This document shows, in pieces, positions 21,847-23,004 of a stretch of 23,004 nucleotides of DNA. Positions within the stretch are counted from its first letter, which is position 1; each line of letters opens with the position of its first letter. The position numbers and the translations under genes were made by a program. Under the pieces are notes generated by a model. The model made no database searches and was not told the origin of the DNA. It was given only the letters and a program-made list of their open reading frames with translations. Source of the DNA: a virus; the IMG/VR virus record IMGVR_UViG_3300030333_007174, positions 1-23,004 of that record. One strand, written 5' to 3'.

Positions 21847-22689
21847 TTACCCGTTAACGTTACTACCAGCAACTGGCTGTGGTTTTTTAGGTTTAGTATC
21901 TTTTGGCTTTTCTTCTAGCTTTGGTTCTGGTTCTATCTGATTAACTGGAACTTTAATTATAGTTCTAGCTACTCCAGTATCTTTTTTTACTTTTAGTTTA
22001 GCGAGTGCTATATTGGTTGCTAATACTAGCGCAACGGCTAGAGGGTCAAATACTAGGATTAGTATAAATATTAGCCATTTAACAACAGTATCTACATCAG
22101 TGTTAAACGCGTCAGCTACGTAAAGGATAGGACCGACATCCGCTCCAGTTTGCAGTATAGAAAGTTTTAAATCACTTACCTTTGAATTTACCTCTCCTAT
22201 CTGTTTTGTTACTTCGGAGATCTGATCATAGTATTCATTTCTTAGATTCTTTTTTGCTGTTATGTAATTATCTGGCAAAGAAGATATTTGAATATCCATT
22301 TCTTCCATTAGATAAGTTTTATTTTCCTTTAACCTATCTAGTTCTTCTTCGTAAATATCTAATTCTAAACTTATTTGATTTAATTCAAGGGTAGATCCTT
22401 GGTATGCTTTAGATAAATATCCAAAAATACCAATAGAAGTTATAAAAACGAGAGTGACACATCCAGTTACTAAATACACTTTTATCCACGTACTTAAAGT
22501 GTTCCAGTATCTATGTAAGAAACTTGCTGTAACTAATTTACCTAATTCTAAAGAAGAAGCCATAATAACTACAGACCAAAAGGCTCCTGCGAATAAATGT
22601 GATAATCCTGTTATACTAAAAAAAGCTGCATTACCTGCAATAAATAAAGCACTAAATGCTAATAGAAATATAAATAATTTACTTTTCAT
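21847..22689 (-). CDS. Four-helix membrane protein with central coiled coil
   Basis: A 280-aa protein with hydrophobic helices at about 4-27, 31-50 and 71-92, a charged coiled-coil-like region at about 95-180 (LELDIYEEELDRLKENKTYL), a fourth helix near 200-225 (WLIFILILVFDPLAVALVLA) and a Pro/Lys/Glu-rich C-terminal tail from 245. With three helices before the coiled coil, that coil would lie on one side of the host membrane. Similar predicted proteins are common in marine T4-like phages, without known function. It begins 2 nt after the partial gene upstream with no clear ribosome binding site, so it is probably translated by coupling. Confidence 0.6.
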   Translation of the reverse strand: MKSKLFIFLLAFSALFIAGNAAFFSITGLSHLFAGAFWSVVIMASSLELGKLVTASFLHRYWNTLSTWIKVYLVTGCVTLVFITSIGIFGYLSKAYQGSTLELNQISLELDIYEEELDRLKENKTYLMEEMDIQISSLPDNYITAKKNLRNEYYDQISEVTKQIGEVNSKVSDLKLSILQTGADVGPILYVADAFNTDVDTVVKWLIFILILVFDPLAVALVLATNIALAKLKVKKDTGVARTIIKVPVNQIEPEPKLEEKPKDTKPKKPQPVAGSNVNG

Positions 22690-22691
22690 AA

Positions 22692-23004
22692 TTATTTATT
22701 AACATATATTGTAGCGGTCTGGTCCCAAGCTGCCATCTTTGTTCTATGGATAGCTCTTTCTACAAAATAAGTAGTTCCTGTTTTAGAAGTTTTTATCTTA
22801 ACTAAAAGCATTATTTCATTTAGATTTTTAGTCTGAAATCTAAGCCAGTCTCCTTCAGCTAATGCTATTTGATTTGATTTGGCTTTGGCTACGAGAGTAA
22901 AACTATTATCTATATCTAATGGTCGTAGGGTGAATTTATTAGGAAGTTGCCAGCCACTCTCTTTCCAAGAGCGTTCAATATCTAAATCTCTTTTTCTCTC
23001 TTCA
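22692..23004 (-). CDS. Partial CDS, C-terminus of an unknown protein running off the right edge
   Basis: An open frame enters from the right edge and ends with TAA at 22692-22694. The 103 visible residues begin EERKRDLDIERSW and end ATIYVNK. They have a strand-rich pattern, with conserved-looking LRPLDIDNSFTLVA and ERAIHRTKMAAWDQTA. The 5' end is outside the window. The frame carries no stop over more than 310 nt and lies 2 nt before the membrane protein, supporting a real gene. No family is recognised. Confidence 0.6.
   Translation of the reverse strand, partial: EERKRDLDIERSWKESGWQLPNKFTLRPLDIDNSFTLVAKAKSNQIALAEGDWLRFQTKNLNEIMLLVKIKTSKTGTTYFVERAIHRTKMAAWDQTATIYVNK

Overview
The window reads as a densely packed segment of a tailed double-stranded DNA phage genome (Caudoviricetes), probably environmental. 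Every gene I can support lies on the minus strand, so transcription runs from about 23,004 down to 1. The DNA is AT-rich by eye (not counted). Genes abut or overlap by a few bases (TAATG, ATGA and 8-16 nt overlaps), and no gap exceeds about 150 nt. I see no tRNA, rRNA, CRISPR array, insertion sequence or host chromosomal gene. The host cannot be read from the sequence. The combination of phage bS21, GroES, ClpP-like, PhoH and peptide-deformylase-like genes is typical of marine or other aquatic phages.

Layout in transcription order. (1) 23,004-19,000: a partial unknown gene, a four-helix membrane protein with a cytoplasm-like coiled coil, PhoH ATPase, a small fibre/neck-like structural protein, a short acidic/basic protein, a peptide-deformylase-fold protein that has lost its HExxH metal site, and a GroES co-chaperonin. 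(2) 19,006-14,900: a DNA-binding protein of the homing-endonuclease-accessory type, several unknown proteins (two overlapping by about 125 nt in different frames), a zinc-ribbon protein, a ClpP-like protease with a substituted third triad residue, and a small membrane protein. (3) 14,900-12,300: a Cys-cluster protein and two Gly/Ala-rich, membrane-active-looking proteins. (4) 12,302-1: the head and packaging module. It holds ribosomal protein bS21, an unknown protein, large terminase interrupted by a mini-intein, a 749-aa structural protein, portal, a zinc-ribbon protein, prohead protease, a scaffold-like protein, two tandem capsid paralogues and the start of the next gene.

How they work together: terminase, portal, protease, scaffold and capsid form a standard procapsid assembly and packaging line. 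Around it sits a set of proteostasis and translation genes: bS21 for the ribosome, GroES for folding, a ClpP-like protease, and a PDF-like protein that would act on nascent chains if active. The most unusual points are the terminase mini-intein with an enlarged spacer before its C-terminal splice block, the apparently inactivated deformylase, the two capsid paralogues that each carry a different inserted module, and a recurring Cys/Gly-Gly/Trp micro-module in several virion proteins. All functional calls are from sequence reading alone; no database search was run.
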